The notes beneath the pieces were generated by a model. The model ran no database searches and was not told the DNA's origin. It was given only the letters and a program-made list of their open reading frames with translations. This document shows, one piece after another, positions 34,178 through 46,846 of a stretch of 64,000 bases of DNA. The stretch comes from Amaranthus tricolor (Eukaryota > Streptophyta > Magnoliopsida > Caryophyllales > Amaranthaceae), in NCBI RefSeq assembly GCF_026212465.1, contig NC_080049.1:23078872-23142871 (forward strand), given 5' to 3'. How positions within the stretch are numbered: the first letter of the stretch is position 1; each line of letters starts with the position of its first letter. Made by a program: the position numbers and the translations under genes.

Positions 34178-34270
34178 GAGGCGCCCAGATCTGGGCGCCT
34201 GTACCCCGGTTCAGGCGCCTAATTTTGGGCGCCTGAACCGGGGTCCAGCCGCCCAGATCTGGGCGCCTCG
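34178..34270. repeat. GC-rich hairpin block B, MULE right subterminal
   Basis: Same design as 33941-34030: arms beginning GGCGCCCAGATCTGGGC inverted around TAATTTTG. The AT-rich flanks (TTCCTAAATA...GAAAAAAAAA) are also shared, so blocks A and B arose by tandem duplication of a roughly 230-bp unit. Confidence 0.87.
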
Positions 34271-34475
34271 TTTTAAAATTTTTTTTTTTCTTTTGCAACT
34301 AATTAAATTAAAAATAACTTACCTCGATTAATAATTTGGGGATTGTACTTAATTTTTGCTTCGAGATTTAGCTTTAGTGAGTTGTATTTAGTTGTAGTGA
34401 GAATAATTTTAGGTGGAGTGTGGTATATATAGGAATTTTACCCTTAATGGCAATGTTGTTAATTTTTTATAAAGT

Positions 34476-34546
34476 AAGGGTAAAATGGTAATTTACTCAG
34501 GGGGGTGGCGATAAAATGAAAAGGGTGGCGGAATATAAGGATTGGG
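34476..34546 (-). repeat. Right terminal inverted repeat of the MULE
   Basis: Read inverted, it gives CCGCCACCC...CATTTTATCGCCACCCCCCTG, matching 27843-27912. Directly followed by the AACTTGAA duplication. Confidence 0.78.
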
Positions 34547-34821
34547 AACTTGAAAATGTGATAAATGATTGAGATTTGACAACTTTTTAATTAATCTGGA
34601 ATTAACTTGACCAAAGCATGGTAATGGGAAAAGTTGATCGGTTTGATTTTCGTTTTTTATATTCTATTTTAAATTCTTAAATGAGACGATTTTATAGTGA
34701 GATGCTCATTATTGGGTTGGCTATGTAGTGTGTTAAAGGTAATTTTTACAGATTTGGAATCAGACCTGTTTTGTTGTATAAGACAAAATATTAATGGGTA
34801 AAGAAGACTTTTGAACATAAG

Positions 34822-35496
34822 ATGAAAGTTACAAAAAAGAATATGCTAAGGGGATGTATAGTCACACAATAATGGATAGAATCAAGAACCAAGAGTTTAG
34901 AGAAAAACTAGGGGTTACCCCTATATCTGCAAAGATGTGTGAAAATAGATTAAGATGATTTGGGCATGTCTAGAGAAAGAATTTTGACGTCCCCATGAGG
35001 AGGATCGAAAGCATCCTAGTGGAAGGTAAGAGAAGTCGAGGAAGACCTAGGAGAACATGGGAGGAACAAATAAAAAATGACCTGCATGACTTATACCTCT
35101 CTAAAGACCTAACTAGAGATAGAGGTACTTGGAGGTGCCTTATTCATGTCTTAGACTACTAATACTCTCTCGCTTACATGTTGGTGTTTATGTCTTTGGC
35201 CTTTGACTAATCATCCTTTTACTCAGATTTATACCTAGTTTTTTTATTTATATGTTTTATTAATATTTTTATTTTATGATTATGGGCCAAGCTTGTATGG
35301 TAAGATGCGGGCTTGCGGTGTCAACTTTACTCAATCTTTTTCTTGCAAAACCTTTCTTTCTAAGATTTTTCTAGAACCGAGAGACTCTTTGGCCGCATCC
35401 TCCTTTCTTGGATGGGTTGTCGCCTTTCTTCCCTCTCTAGACTCTAATCATAATTTTCTTTGAATGAGAACACTAGGTATGATGATAATAATGATG
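34822..35496 (+). mobile_element. 5'-truncated RTE-type LINE, 3' end
   Basis: The open stretch 34822-35162 reads, with one stop and minor damage, as the end of a plant RTE reverse transcriptase: MLRGCIV, MDRIKNQEFREKLGVTPIS, ENRLRWFGHV, RRIESILVEGKRSRGRPRRT and WEEQIKNDLHD, then a stop at 35160. A 3' UTR follows and ends in GATGATAATAATGATGA, the simple-repeat tail usual for this clade. Confidence 0.78.
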
Positions 35497-35782
35497 AATT
35501 AGCTAGAAAAATGGAATAACTATATGAAATATCATATAATAGTTTCATACAAGAGGAACTTTTTGTGTCACCCTTTCTCCCAATCTAAAAATAGAGAATG
35601 GGAGATTTACTTTTGAATGATTTTATTTATAAAAGGTTAAGGCTTAGCTGTGAAAAAAAAATTTAGAAGTAAAATTCTAATTACTTAAATTAGAGAAGTT
35701 TATGTTTAATAATGCACTTTTTTTTTTGGTCAATTGTTGAAAGTACTTATGTTTCTTGTAGTAGAATAATCCAATCTTGTAT

Positions 35783-36052
35783 TGTAATACCTTAAATGTA
35801 GCTTGAAAAAGGACTGTTAGACTACTTATATCAATAAGGTACCTTTTTTTCATGGGAGCCAATTTGCTAAAAACTCCACAGTTAAGCGTGCTTACTGGGG
35901 AGTAGCCTTAGGATGGGTGACCTCAAGATTTCCTGAGCGCGCTCGAGTGAGGCTAAAGTGCGCTGGAAAGACTTGTGTTGGTCTGTGGGGCCAGTCTACA
36001 GTCTACAGTCTTCATGAGTAGTCACCAGCGGTCCGATGGTCGGAATGTTACA
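35783..36052 (+). repeat. Cassandra 5' LTR
   Basis: TGTAATACC...GTTACA. The 5S-like segment spans about 35850-35950 and includes recognisable A-box, intermediate and C-box regions. A short CAGTCTA duplication near 35995 distinguishes it from the 3' copy. Confidence 0.93.
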
Positions 36053-36170
36053 AATGGCATTAGAGCAATCTTGCGACCGTGACTGATTGTGTGTTCAGTG
36101 CACCTAGCAGGGGAAAAAGATCCTGAAACTACGGTCCAACAAGAAGGTTTTATTTCTAAGTGGGGGTGAG

Positions 36171-36441
36171 TGTGATACCCCTAATTTAGCTTGAAAAAAG
36201 ATTTTTAGAGTACTCATATTAACAAGGTGCATTTTCTTTTCATGGGAGCTCATTTACTAAGAACTCCACAATTAAGCGTGCTTGGTGGGGAGTAGTCTTA
36301 GGATGGGTGACCTTTTGGGAAATTTTCATGGGTGCACACGAGTGAGGCCAAAGTGCGCGGGAAAGACTTGTGTTGGTCCGTGGGGCCAGTCTACAGTCTT
36401 CATGAGTAGTCACCAGCAGTCTGATGCGTCGGGGTGCTACA
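36171..36441 (+). repeat. Cassandra 3' LTR
   Basis: TGTGATACC...GTGCTACA, partner of 35783-36052 with scattered substitutions. Its 5S-like segment (about 36240-36345) keeps GGATGGGTGACC. Confidence 0.93.
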
Positions 36442-36446
36442 TGTAT

Positions 36447-37870
36447 AATCATACAATACTCTTAAAGAATTGGTAAAATCCACGTGAAGTTTTGCCTAAT
36501 GCAGCATTTTTACAAGTTAAAATATGAATATATGATATTCAAAAGATTTTATTACATTAATTATGATTTAAAGTATTAAAGGTAAGTTTTCAAAAAGATT
36601 TTTTTAGATCAAATCATATAATCATTCAATCATACAACACGATAAAAGAATTGAAAACCATACAATACCATAAAAGAACTAAAAAATTCTAAATCGCGAT
36701 TGAACATTTTCACAGGTTTAAATGTGATTGTTTGATATTAAAAATATTTATTACATTATTATGATTTCATAAAAACTTAATCACAAATTAAGGGTGATGA
36801 ATGAATAGTATAATAATTCTAATGTTACTTAGAAACGATGAAGTATTTTATATAACTAGCAATACATATCTTTTATAATATAAACTATTTCATCTAATTT
36901 AAAGAATATCAACATTATACATATTATTAATCTAGTTGGAAAATGACAAATGACATGTTCTAAGAGCTATGTCATGTGTTTTTATTTTATTGAGAATGAG
37001 TGAATTATTGGATTATGTGGACCATAAGTTTGTAAACATGTCAATTTCAACACAATTTTTTTACAAAATCTTTTATTTCACAGAATAGCTACTTTGGGGC
37101 AGATATATATAATTAATAATTATTTATTCAATCAACCATAATTATGTTGCTATAAAAACTTATCTAAATTTTTATATAATTTATTAATATTATAATTTTA
37201 GAATTATAATATGCAATTGCATCTTTCTTTAGATTTATATTTATAGGTATTTTCATACTAACAAACTTCATGCATTGCATGAGTTTGTACACTAGTAAAT
37301 TCAGTAATGAAAGGATTTGATTTTGTGATTATTAATTTATTATGAATAATGTATCAGATTATGAATATAATAATATTGAATATTTTTTAATCAGAGTAAT
37401 ATTCAAATAAACCAAAATTTTGACTTTAAGGTCACTAATAATTTTATTTCTCACTTTATAGTATATGTAGGATCGGAATTCAAAAAGCAAAAACAGAGCA
37501 GATAGAACCGATGAAAGACCGGTGACAATGTTAGCGGTTTTATACATACTAAAAAAGTCTGATTTTCAACTAGAATAGGTAAACTTGTTTGCATAAAAGA
37601 AACTTATAAACCACTGACAATGTTAATTATTCTGCCTATTCGATACAAAAATCAAACCATTAGAACCACTTATAATTTTAGTGGTTCTTTTGTTTCTAAT
37701 GAGTGAGAACAAAGGTTCTGTAGAGTTGTTGACACCGTTGGTATATTAGATATTCTAATTGAATAGAACATGTGACAAATGTCATCGATATATTTTAGGC
37801 TTGGATAAAATATAAAAAGGATTCATCTTTTAATCCCATATGGATTATATAGTTGAAAAAAATTAGTTTC
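36447..37870. other. Unassigned AT-rich spacer
   Basis: No gene or repeat supported. Short duplicated phrases near 36610-36690 (CATACAA...AAAAGAA) are the only structure seen. Confidence 0.45.
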
Positions 37871-37970
37871 CCATTTTTGTTTGTCTGCAAAACAATCAAT
37901 AACCTTCTTAAGCTCTCGGCATCGAGCAAGAATATGGCCATGCTCCTTGTGATACTCACAACACAAGTCC
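37871..37970 (-). pseudogene. Ty3/gypsy-like Gag remnant
   Basis: The minus strand reads CEYHKEHGHILARCRELKK, resembling the zinc-knuckle-like CxxHxxxGHxxxxC region of plant gypsy Gag proteins. Sequence to about 39300 may hold more of the same decayed element, but the frames are too broken to name domains. Confidence 0.5.
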
Positions 37971-37974
37971 ATGT

Positions 37975-40900
37975 TACTTCTATTTATTGAAATTGTCACT
38001 TAAGAAGGTTGTGGAAGTTTAGGTCGAATGGTATGAAAAATGTTCATTTGACTTCTTTTGAATCAAGGATCTTACCCCCTCTTTTAGATCTTTTTACCAT
38101 TATGTCGTGTTATTGTGATCAGACAAGAAAGGCTTGACCTAGGTGACCCATTTGAGATTGTCCACTATATTCTTTTCAGTAAGGGTGCTTGGAAGTGTTT
38201 GCATGTGGCTAAGATTGAAGTGACGTTTGTCACTCTACTTCTTTCTAATTTGAGAGTCTATATGTATGCAAATATCGGGGGCTTGAACGAACCTTAGCAA
38301 TCTTCATTGTCAACATTAGAAGTAACTCCATATGCTATTAGATGCCATTTTACTTTACGGGTTTTCAGTCCATAATTAAGTGCAGACATATTGGCACCGT
38401 CAATTGTGTTAGAAATAGTCAACACTTTACATAGAATCTCTTAATGTAACTGGGGACCAACTATTCTTCTTGTTGAATAGTGAATGGTTGACTTCTTTAG
38501 CATCTTAGAGACAACAAAATGGTCTTGAAATGTCTTTCAATTTAAGAGAAACTATCAAAACTCCTACAAGGTAAGGAAGAATATCAAAACAAAGTCAACT
38601 TGATTAGGGTGGTAGAAAAGAACTTACAAAGGAGAGTTGCACATGTCACATTGACAGCCATGCGAGCCCAATATGACTCTACATGTTTTTAGGGTCATGG
38701 GTTCCTTCAAAGGATGTCATAATAGATATTTTGACCTTACTTTGGTTAGGAGTAGTCAAAGTTCAAGCAAACAAAGGAGTCTTGAAGACAAATGCAGCAT
38801 ATATTGGTCTCTCCTCTTTGAACTTCTCTTATTCAAGCTTTGATGGGCGTTAGAGGGATACCTCTTCCTTTCAGAGTGAGTTTGTAGGTAGGTAGATTTT
38901 CTTTGTTTCCTCTTCTTATTAATGATGACACGGGCATCTATTTCTCCAGTACACAACTTTTGATTGGTAATTATTTCTCTGGCATGAAGAACAAAGAAAG
39001 CCTTTATTTGGTTGGGAACTTGAGGATGTTCTTCTCTTCTCGGTTAGGGTTAGGGCTATGCCTCTTCATATCCCAATAAGGTTTGGAATGATATGATGGT
39101 TGTCAACTTGTCGTTACGGGTTCTTATGACAATGACTACTACTGGTGAGTTGATGAGAATGTTTCCTCCGACTGTTATGATGATTAACATTTCGATTCTG
39201 AGTGGAAGGTGTTTCTTGGCTCTCAGTCTCATCCTCTACATAGTAGATGAGTTGGGTAGGCTTATGGATAGGTGTTGACTCTCTAACTGGGGTACATTAA
39301 GGTTGTCCATTTTCAGCGTTTAGGAAGTACCTAGTTGAGATTTCCTTTAATACTTGATTAGCTTTTGATTTGTTGGTGGGTTAAAGGCAAACTTCTTTAT
39401 ATTTTTCGTAATTGAAGTCAAAATGAAAAAGCTATTTTGATTAGCTTTTTAAATTCATTTTGGCATATATGTTCACTCTTTCTCTAATAAAAAGTTAACA
39501 TGTAATAACCAATATGTAAATTTACAAATCATCTCCCAAAATATTTGACTTATCAAATTAAGCTAATAAAAACAACCAACAAAAAATAATGAGCAATTCA
39601 AGCAATTCAAACAGAACAACTAAAATAATCAACATCCACGAGCCATTTCTTTAATAAATAGAGATGTGAGTCTGTTGATAATTATGCAAGATGGGAGCTT
39701 TAAAGAAATTTTATCTTACCCTTACGCATAATATAATTGAATGAAACTGAGTTGAATTGAGTTTATTAGAATAATTAAACAATGAATCAATAGTTAACAA
39801 TTCGAGTAAAAGTGAGAATTGCACCAAACTAAAAAATATTAAATTAAACCAAATTGAGTTATATTGAGCTCAAATAAGATAAATTAAGCTAAAATGTGCC
39901 AAATTAAATAGAACATATAAAAAAAATTAAAAATAGGAGCTTTCTTGTTGAAATAATGAGAGTATGTCGCATATATTTCTTAAACAATACAAAATTTAGA
40001 TATATTTTCATAAATCCTTCTCTTCAATAAAAAAAAATAAAAATAAGCTCATAATAAATATTTCTGGATCAATAAAATACAAGATACTCTTACATTCCTT
40101 TAAACGTGCTATAAAAAAAAACTATTATAAATAAAAACATTATTTTATTAGTAAATTCAAAAAGGGCTAATGGGGTACTTTAGACTTTATAAACCACACT
40201 TGAATGACATTAGTTTCTCCCTTCCAACATAGATTCCTTAATAAAAACTACAAGAGTCAAAACTCAAGAAGCTATCTTACTTATTCTTTTTCGCCTAGTA
40301 GTATGAGTGAAGATTGAAGAGGCTAAAGTAAAAACACATCCTGATTCTTTATTCCTGAAAGAGCTACTGGTCAAAGAAGAATGGTCAATTGGGCGTTTGC
40401 CACGTAATATATATATGCCAGATGTCATATTACCACATGAACATCCTGTTATTTTTGCAGCAGCTCCACTCTACACGTGCCTCCTAACCTTAATTAATTT
40501 TATTAATAATTTTTTAATAATCTAACCTTTATCCTTTATTTGCTATCAGCACACTTATAGGTTATGCTAATCGTAAACTAAGGGCAAATATTGAATTATT
40601 ATAAAATAAAAGGTTATGTTACTAGCAAACTAAAGACACAGGTTAAATCATTAAAAAATAATCAAAAATGAAATTACTCACAATAAATAGATGAAAGAAT
40701 GAATTATTAATATAAATTTTTCTTATTATTACTTTTCTCATACCCCAAAGATATGCAAAGCTTGTTTATTTCAAATTTTCCCACTTAATAGAACTATAGG
40801 AGTACTTCACATGTTACTTATGTGTCACCTGAAAATTGCTTCAATAATAATTGGAAGAAAAAAAAAACAGGTAGAATGGTTTGTTATGAAAAATAAAAAA

Positions 40901-41628
40901 AAAATGTAAATAATATGAAAATATAAGTTAAATGTGTCAACATGAAATACGAGTAAGTGCCGGGGTCATAGTTAAAAAATTAAATAAAATAAATTTAATG
41001 TGATATAAGAAAAAAAAGCAAGATAAATTTTGTAGATTAAAGATAATACTATGTTAGAGTTTTAAATTCAATGCTAAATTCATATACGTGTAAAGTATTT
41101 GATTATATACTTATTCGATTATGCACTTGTTTATTTTTTATTTGTTGTATTACTTATTTTTCTATGTTATTAAATTTGTTTTATTTTTATTTTTTTATAT
41201 GTGAGAATTTATAATAAATAAATAAACTAATATGACAATATGGTTGGTAGTAGTTTTTTAGAACACTTCCCAATGACATGAGTTCAAAACTTCTCAAATC
41301 TCTCAAATTCCAACCCAAAGTTTTGAAAACCAACTTCATTGTTTTTTTCGAGTTTCCTCTATGTTCTGTTTGACAACTTAAAATTCTTATATAAATCATA
41401 ATCAATAGAAATATTATTTTTGATAAATTTGAAACTTTGTAATGTGAAATTGGATCAATATCATTGAATTTCAATAATAATGTAAAATAAGCCAAACATT
41501 AAATTTAAACTTTTATGTGATATATGTTTTCTTTGAATACATTTTTTTATTTAATTTATGTATTTAATAAAAATTTTAATTGTTTATTAGAAAATTTGTA
41601 TCAAAAATTTTTTGAACAAGATGTAATA
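37975..41628. other. Unassigned spacer, probably with decayed retroelement sequence in its left part
   Basis: At 37975-39300 base composition is less AT-rich and several 60-codon frames occur, consistent with an old gypsy element. A 72-codon frame at 40307-40525 (EELLVKEEW-like charged start, hydrophobic end) has no identifiable motif. The rest is AT-rich with nothing supported. Confidence 0.35.
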
Positions 41629-41960
41629 CCCAGAATTAGGGATAGTAAAATGGAAGAGTAGCTGTGGATGCCGTTTATCCATATATCCGCTTAAAATTTT
41701 CATACTCACCACCTGCCCATCATACAGCATAAAGAGTAAAGTTTTCATACTCACGTCCGCCCACGTGAATAGATGCTCAATACCTGCCTTATCTTCACCC
41801 ACCTTACTCGACTTATACCCATCTCATAAACATAATTCTCCCACTCTAGCTAAATTATAAAATTGAAGTTTTTCAAGAGATTACGTCATCAAACAAAATT
41901 TTAAGGTATTTATTAATTTTCTACCAAATTGACTAATTGAGTTAAAGTTCGATTATACTA

Positions 41961-42258
41961 AGGGGGTGTTTGGCATGTGGGATTTGAGGAAGGGAATGTG
42001 ACTTTGTATCAAGAAAAAATCAAAGTCTTTATTTGTCTAAAGGGAATGAGAACAGGGAATGTGGCTAAAAAAGAAGAAAATTCTCAAGAAAAATATCTTG
42101 GGAGAGGGTGGGTGTTTTAGTTGAGACTTTCATTTTCATCTTTTTCTTTCAAGTCCCTAACAAGCCAAACAAGAGAATTGACTTATTTATCTTCAAAGTC
42201 TCATCAGTCTCATTTTAAAATCTCACAAAATCTCATTTCCTTATGTCAAACACCCTCT
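41961..42258. mobile_element. MITE with GGGTGTTTGGCA-type ends
   Basis: About 298 bp; left end AGGGGGTGTTTGGCATGTGG, inverted right end AGAGGGTGTTTGACATAAGG. The subterminal regions also pair (AATGAGAA / CTCATTTT). No clear target duplication. Confidence 0.65.
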
Positions 42259-42342
42259 GATTGAAATATAATAACTCACAGTTTTAAAACAAAGTCCATT
42301 GTCGTCCACATAAAATACAAATATAATTTTTCATAAATAATA

Positions 42343-42759
42343 CTCTCTTTGTTCTTTAAAAAAGTTTTCATTTACTATTTTTTGTGTTTCATTTGTTGTT
42401 CCCATGAAGAATCTTTTTATTTATATCATAAATTTTGGGCAAAAATAACCTTATTCATCCTCATTTTAATATTTTATAATCCTCACATATTTTCCACTAA
42501 ATTCATTTAAACATTTTTAAATAACTTATGATCCTCACATGTATCCAACTAACTTTATAAAAATATATTTTTACTAGTTGTGGTCCCTATATTTATTCCA
42601 CTAACATCCTTCTAATTTTTTTTTAATGTTTATGGTCCCCATTTTCTTCTACCAAATTTATTATATTCAATAGCATAATATATTCACTATCTAAAAATAT
42701 TCTTTTTTTTAATTCTCCTGATTATTTTTTCTGAGAACTTCATTAGGAAATGGAGAGAG
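42343..42759. mobile_element. Stowaway-type MITE, 0.42 kb family, copy 2
   Basis: 417 bp flanked by TA on both sides. TIR CTCTCTTTGTTCTTTAA on the left, inverted CTCTCTCCATTTCCTAATG on the right. The interior is shared with 17119-17541 in opposite orientation. Confidence 0.75.
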
Positions 42760-42985
42760 TATAGTATATAAGAGGTGGATAGGTATGTGGCGAGGCTGCT
42801 AGATGGCGCAAGGTGGTTTGCTATTGGGCGCGCAGGGCAAGTGGATATAGGGTGGGTAAGAACTCATATCCATGTACCACCTACCCACCATCGATGAAGG
42901 ATATGACTATTCATACCCTTACTATACTCACTACCCACCAAACACATACTCATACTCGCTCCAATTGGGACGGATGCAGTGAAAA

Positions 42986-43779
42986 TGAAGAAAATTAGTG
43001 TCCTTTGATCAAGTGTAATTACTATATAAACGGGACAAATTGTGGAGATACAATACATTCGATTATTTTAGGTGTTCATAGTATTTTGCTAGAAATCAAT
43101 TATGATCTATATCTAATATGATTAGTTTACTACTATTATAATTAGGTCCTATAAGGTCACACATATAAGTAATCGATCGGATATTATTTAAACCAAGAAC
43201 ATAAGATGCTCATTGGATACTTAAAGTATGGGGAGTTATACATAGATTGAATATATATTTAATTATAAATTAAAACATGTACTTAATCATCATAAGTGTT
43301 ACTTAAAATGTAAAGAGTTACTAGTGGTTTAATTGTGCATTTTAATTGGGAACTAAAACAAACTTATTTCATCATCATCAATACATGTAAAGGTTACATG
43401 TAATGAGTATATGAAGAGGTTAGACATTGTGTATAAATAGATGCACTTTATTCATCTTTTCCATAAGCTCTATCATTTTTAGTATTCTCTACATATTTTC
43501 CACCTAAAAAGTAATGAGAAAATAAGTTTTATTATTCCGCACTAGCATGCATGGTCATCCGTTCGATGCTTGTAGACCAACATTAGAGGAACGACATTTG
43601 ACGTTCTATTATCTCGATTTTAGTATATTTCATACTTGATTATATAACGTGGAATTCACGCATCAAGGGTACGATATTCTTCTGTGTTTGATAATTCATA
43701 TTGTGATATGCATGCGATTCTGTTTAGATGTTAAAAAATAGTTTCTTGCAATTTTGCTTCACGCATCTATATTCCTACA
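42986..43779 (+). repeat. 5' LTR of copia-3
   Basis: TGAAGAAAATTAG...ATTCCTACA, with a TATA box (TATAAATAG) at about 43432-43440. Confidence 0.93.
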
Positions 43780-46700
43780 GTGGTATCTGTTAGCCTGGAT
43801 GTATTGGATACATAAAGTAATTAATGAAATTAACAAAAATAATAAAAATGTTTTTTTTGTTACTTTCGAATAAATTAAAAAAAATAAAAATAAAACGCTC
43901 TATACTACCAGCTTTCGAAATCATTCATCAAAATAAAAATTCGTTTTTTGGAATGGTTTAGGTTTGAAAATTGTTTTCTATATGTTTGAATTGCATTTTC
44001 CAACAATTTGTTTGTAAAATGGATTAGTAATTTGAAAAAAATACCCTATTTTATTTTCGAAATTACAAAACCTAAGTTCTTCCCCAATTTGATTTAATTC
44101 ATGAAATTTGTGAAATTTCAAAATTAATCAATTGTAAACCTTAATTATATGATAATTAAGTATTTTGCCCTTTCATTTGACACATAATTTGATCATTTGA
44201 TAATCGAAGTATCACCCCAAACATCCATTTTTTTCGAGAAAAAAAAAATCAAGGTCGAATGGAGCTGTCTGGCGGCAGATATAATTGTGGGGAATGAAGG
44301 CCAGTTGCAGGTTGGGTTTTGACCGGAGACCCAAGCGAAGGCAGGCGGCAAAAAAGGATCTGAAAGTGTAGCTGTTTAGGGCAACTATGGCTATTCAGGA
44401 TTTTTTTTCTTAAAATAAAAAGTATGAAGGAGAAAGGATGAGGGAGAAAGGCGTTGAAGTGGAACCTGTTGGTTTCCAAAATGTTTATTTTTTTTCTTTT
44501 ATCCAATTAAATTAATATTAATTAATAAATTAACCATGAATTAATTTTCACATTTAACTTATAATTGAATAAAATAATAAATAATGGTTAATTTCTGATT
44601 TAATTTAATTAATAATTGATTAATTTATTAAATTAGTCATAACTTATTTTTATTAATGAGATTAATGATATTAAGTGTGGGGTGTTTAAATTTGATTAAT
44701 TGCACATAAATAGTTATTATTATAAAAATTATTGTAATTAATTTATTTAGTTAGTTATTGCTTAATTCTATTAATGTGATTAATATAAATAAGTAATGGG
44801 TGTCTGATTTAATTACACATAAGTAACTCCATAAAATAATTTTTTTGCTTTAATTATTTAAATGGTTGATTTATTTAATTAAGTTATTGCTTAATCTTAT
44901 TAATATGATTAATACTATTAAGTTGTTCATGTTTTAATTTGTTAATTGCATTTTTTTTATTTTTAATATTGTGATATTAAAAATAATTGTATGTTTTATA
45001 ATATATGATTTGATATTATGTATTGCATACGGTGATCAGTATGACCCAAATTAGAATATAATTTACGATTGGTTAATCAATTAATATCTTCTAATTTTAG
45101 TTATGATCTATGTTGCATCGTTTATACTTTGTAATTTATTAATTAAATTAATTATAAATTTCAAAAGTTTCTTATACATCCAAAATGATCAAGGATGGAG
45201 ATTTGCGTTGATTTGAGGATGAAACCTTAAAGAAATAGTCTTTAGGTTTAGGGGTCATAGTTTGGATCACATTTATTATTTGCATTTTATTATTTAATTT
45301 TAAAATGCTTTATGTTGTTTATTTATTCATGTGTTCATTTTTAAATAACACAACATAGAATATAGGTCCTTAAATAATATTGAGTTTTGTTTTTCCAAAA
45401 TAAAAGCCTTACCATTAGTGATAGGTTCTGCCCAAGTTGGGTATTGCTAATTGGTTTTGGTGGAATAAAGTAAATTTAGAAAATTTACATGTTTGTTTGG
45501 TTATACTCAACAAATCATCAAAAGGGTTTTGGATTTTGAAGCAAAGGGATAGATTTCGATATAGAGATATCACCTATCAACCAATAATTACATGTGTTGT
45601 AATTAGTAAAAGAGTTTACTTACCTTGCTAAAATAACTTTAAGATTAGGGCTCAAATCCGCTTATGGATCTTGGAATCACTATATTCATAAGGGACAACT
45701 TCAAATGAATAAAGTGTTAATTAACTAGTTATTTTAAATTGTTTAAAATCATATAAAGTTATATCATGATAGACATGATATATTTTTGCACTTTGTAGAT
45801 GGCATATGATTCAAATGATATTATTTTTATATATGGTCTTGAAAAGAAATACAAATTTAAAACAACTTCCTTGTGTTGTCAAGGAGTTTGAGAATAGTTC
45901 TCAAAGCATGAACATATTTTTGAAATACTTAAAATCCCAAATTCGTATTAACCCACATTTAATTTGTCTGCTTCGGGTAAGATAGTTTTGAAATTACAAA
46001 TGAGAGTTCCTTGTATGTCACATGTTTGATGATGACATCCATGATTCTTGAATAGCTTGAGAATATTGCAGTTTTGACATCCTCACTCAACTCCAAGATA
46101 TGTTTTAGAAACAAGCTAGAATTGAGAGTTGTGAGATGTTCAAGGCTATAGTTGATAGCCAACTCAATAAAGGCGAGTCTTTTTCAACATGAAAAGTCAT
46201 TTTGAATACAAAGAATACCTTGATGTTGAGTTTAACAAGACTCTTGTTTTGTAATAATACATTCACTTAGAGTGATTGGTATATTCAAAACTGCAAAACA
46301 AACAATTTGTGTTGAATCAAAGAAAGATGTTCTTATGGTTAAAAGTAGAATAGTTTGAAATATGTAAAGACAAGAAGAATGTATACGTTGCTTCTACTTT
46401 AGGTATTTAAGTGATATAATGAAGCTTTGTTAACTCTAATTGATTGGTATTTGATACATTTTGTAGTTCTTACATTTGTAGAAATGAAGAAAGATTGCAA
46501 CAATTAGAAAGCAAAGTTTGACCTACGTATGAAAAATGCAGCTATGGTAGCTACATTAGCCATATGATCTTATTGTTTATCTTTATTATCTTTAGGGTTC
46601 ATGTTCGATCTTTAATAAAAGTTATTGAGTTTTATCTATGAATTGAAATTTGATTTCATATTCTGAAGGTTTCAGCTTTGTAATTAGGAATGGTTCATTT

Positions 46701-46846
46701 TACAAAGATGATATCTATTATGATATTGGTCATTACATGAATGATCTTACATAATAGATAAGATAAACAAAATTATCATATTGACAATTCTAAAAGACTA
46801 AAATCAATGGATTGTAATCATACTATCTTTGGCATTGTCATTTGAA

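Larger units (their letters stand above)
27843..34546. mobile_element. Mutator-like element (MULE) with transposase-OTU gene and plant mobile domain gene
   Basis: A 6704-bp element with an 8-bp target duplication AACTTGAA (27835-27842 and 34547-34554), the size expected for MULEs. Terminal inverted repeats share CGCCACCC...CATTTTATCGCCACCCC and an AAATTAC-containing extension. The plus strand carries a four-exon transposase spliced to an OTU domain (28137-31436). The minus strand carries a convergent plant mobile domain gene (31588-33629). The two stop codons are 151 bp apart. GC-rich palindromic blocks occur inside both ends. Both genes carry single in-frame TAG stops, so this copy is inactive but not very old. 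Confidence 0.9.
35783..36441 (+). mobile_element. Cassandra-type TRIM with 5S rRNA-like LTRs
   Basis: A 659-bp element with LTRs 35783-36052 and 36171-36441 (270 and 271 bp). The target duplication is a perfect TGTAT (35778-35782 and 36442-36446). Inside each LTR is a 5S rRNA-like segment with the pol III control region: ACTCCACAGTTAAGCGTGCTT, GGGGAGTAGCCTTAGGATG and GGATGGGTGACC. A PBS-like TGGCATTAGAGC lies at 36055-36066 and a polypurine tract AAGTGGGGGTGAG just before the second LTR. There are no coding frames. This is the hallmark structure of Cassandra terminal-repeat retrotransposons in miniature. Confidence 0.95.

Noticed and set aside
35845..36345. Two 5S rRNA genes
   Set aside because: The 5S-like segments are diverged and lie at the same position in each LTR of a Cassandra element, so they are not genuine 5S genes.
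40307..40525. 72-codon plus-strand frame with a charged N-terminus
   Set aside because: It looks slightly coding-like but has no recognisable domain and no adjoining exons that I could find.
44249..44506. 85-codon minus-strand frame within copia-3
   Set aside because: Lies where copia leader or gag should be, on the wrong strand, with no motif.
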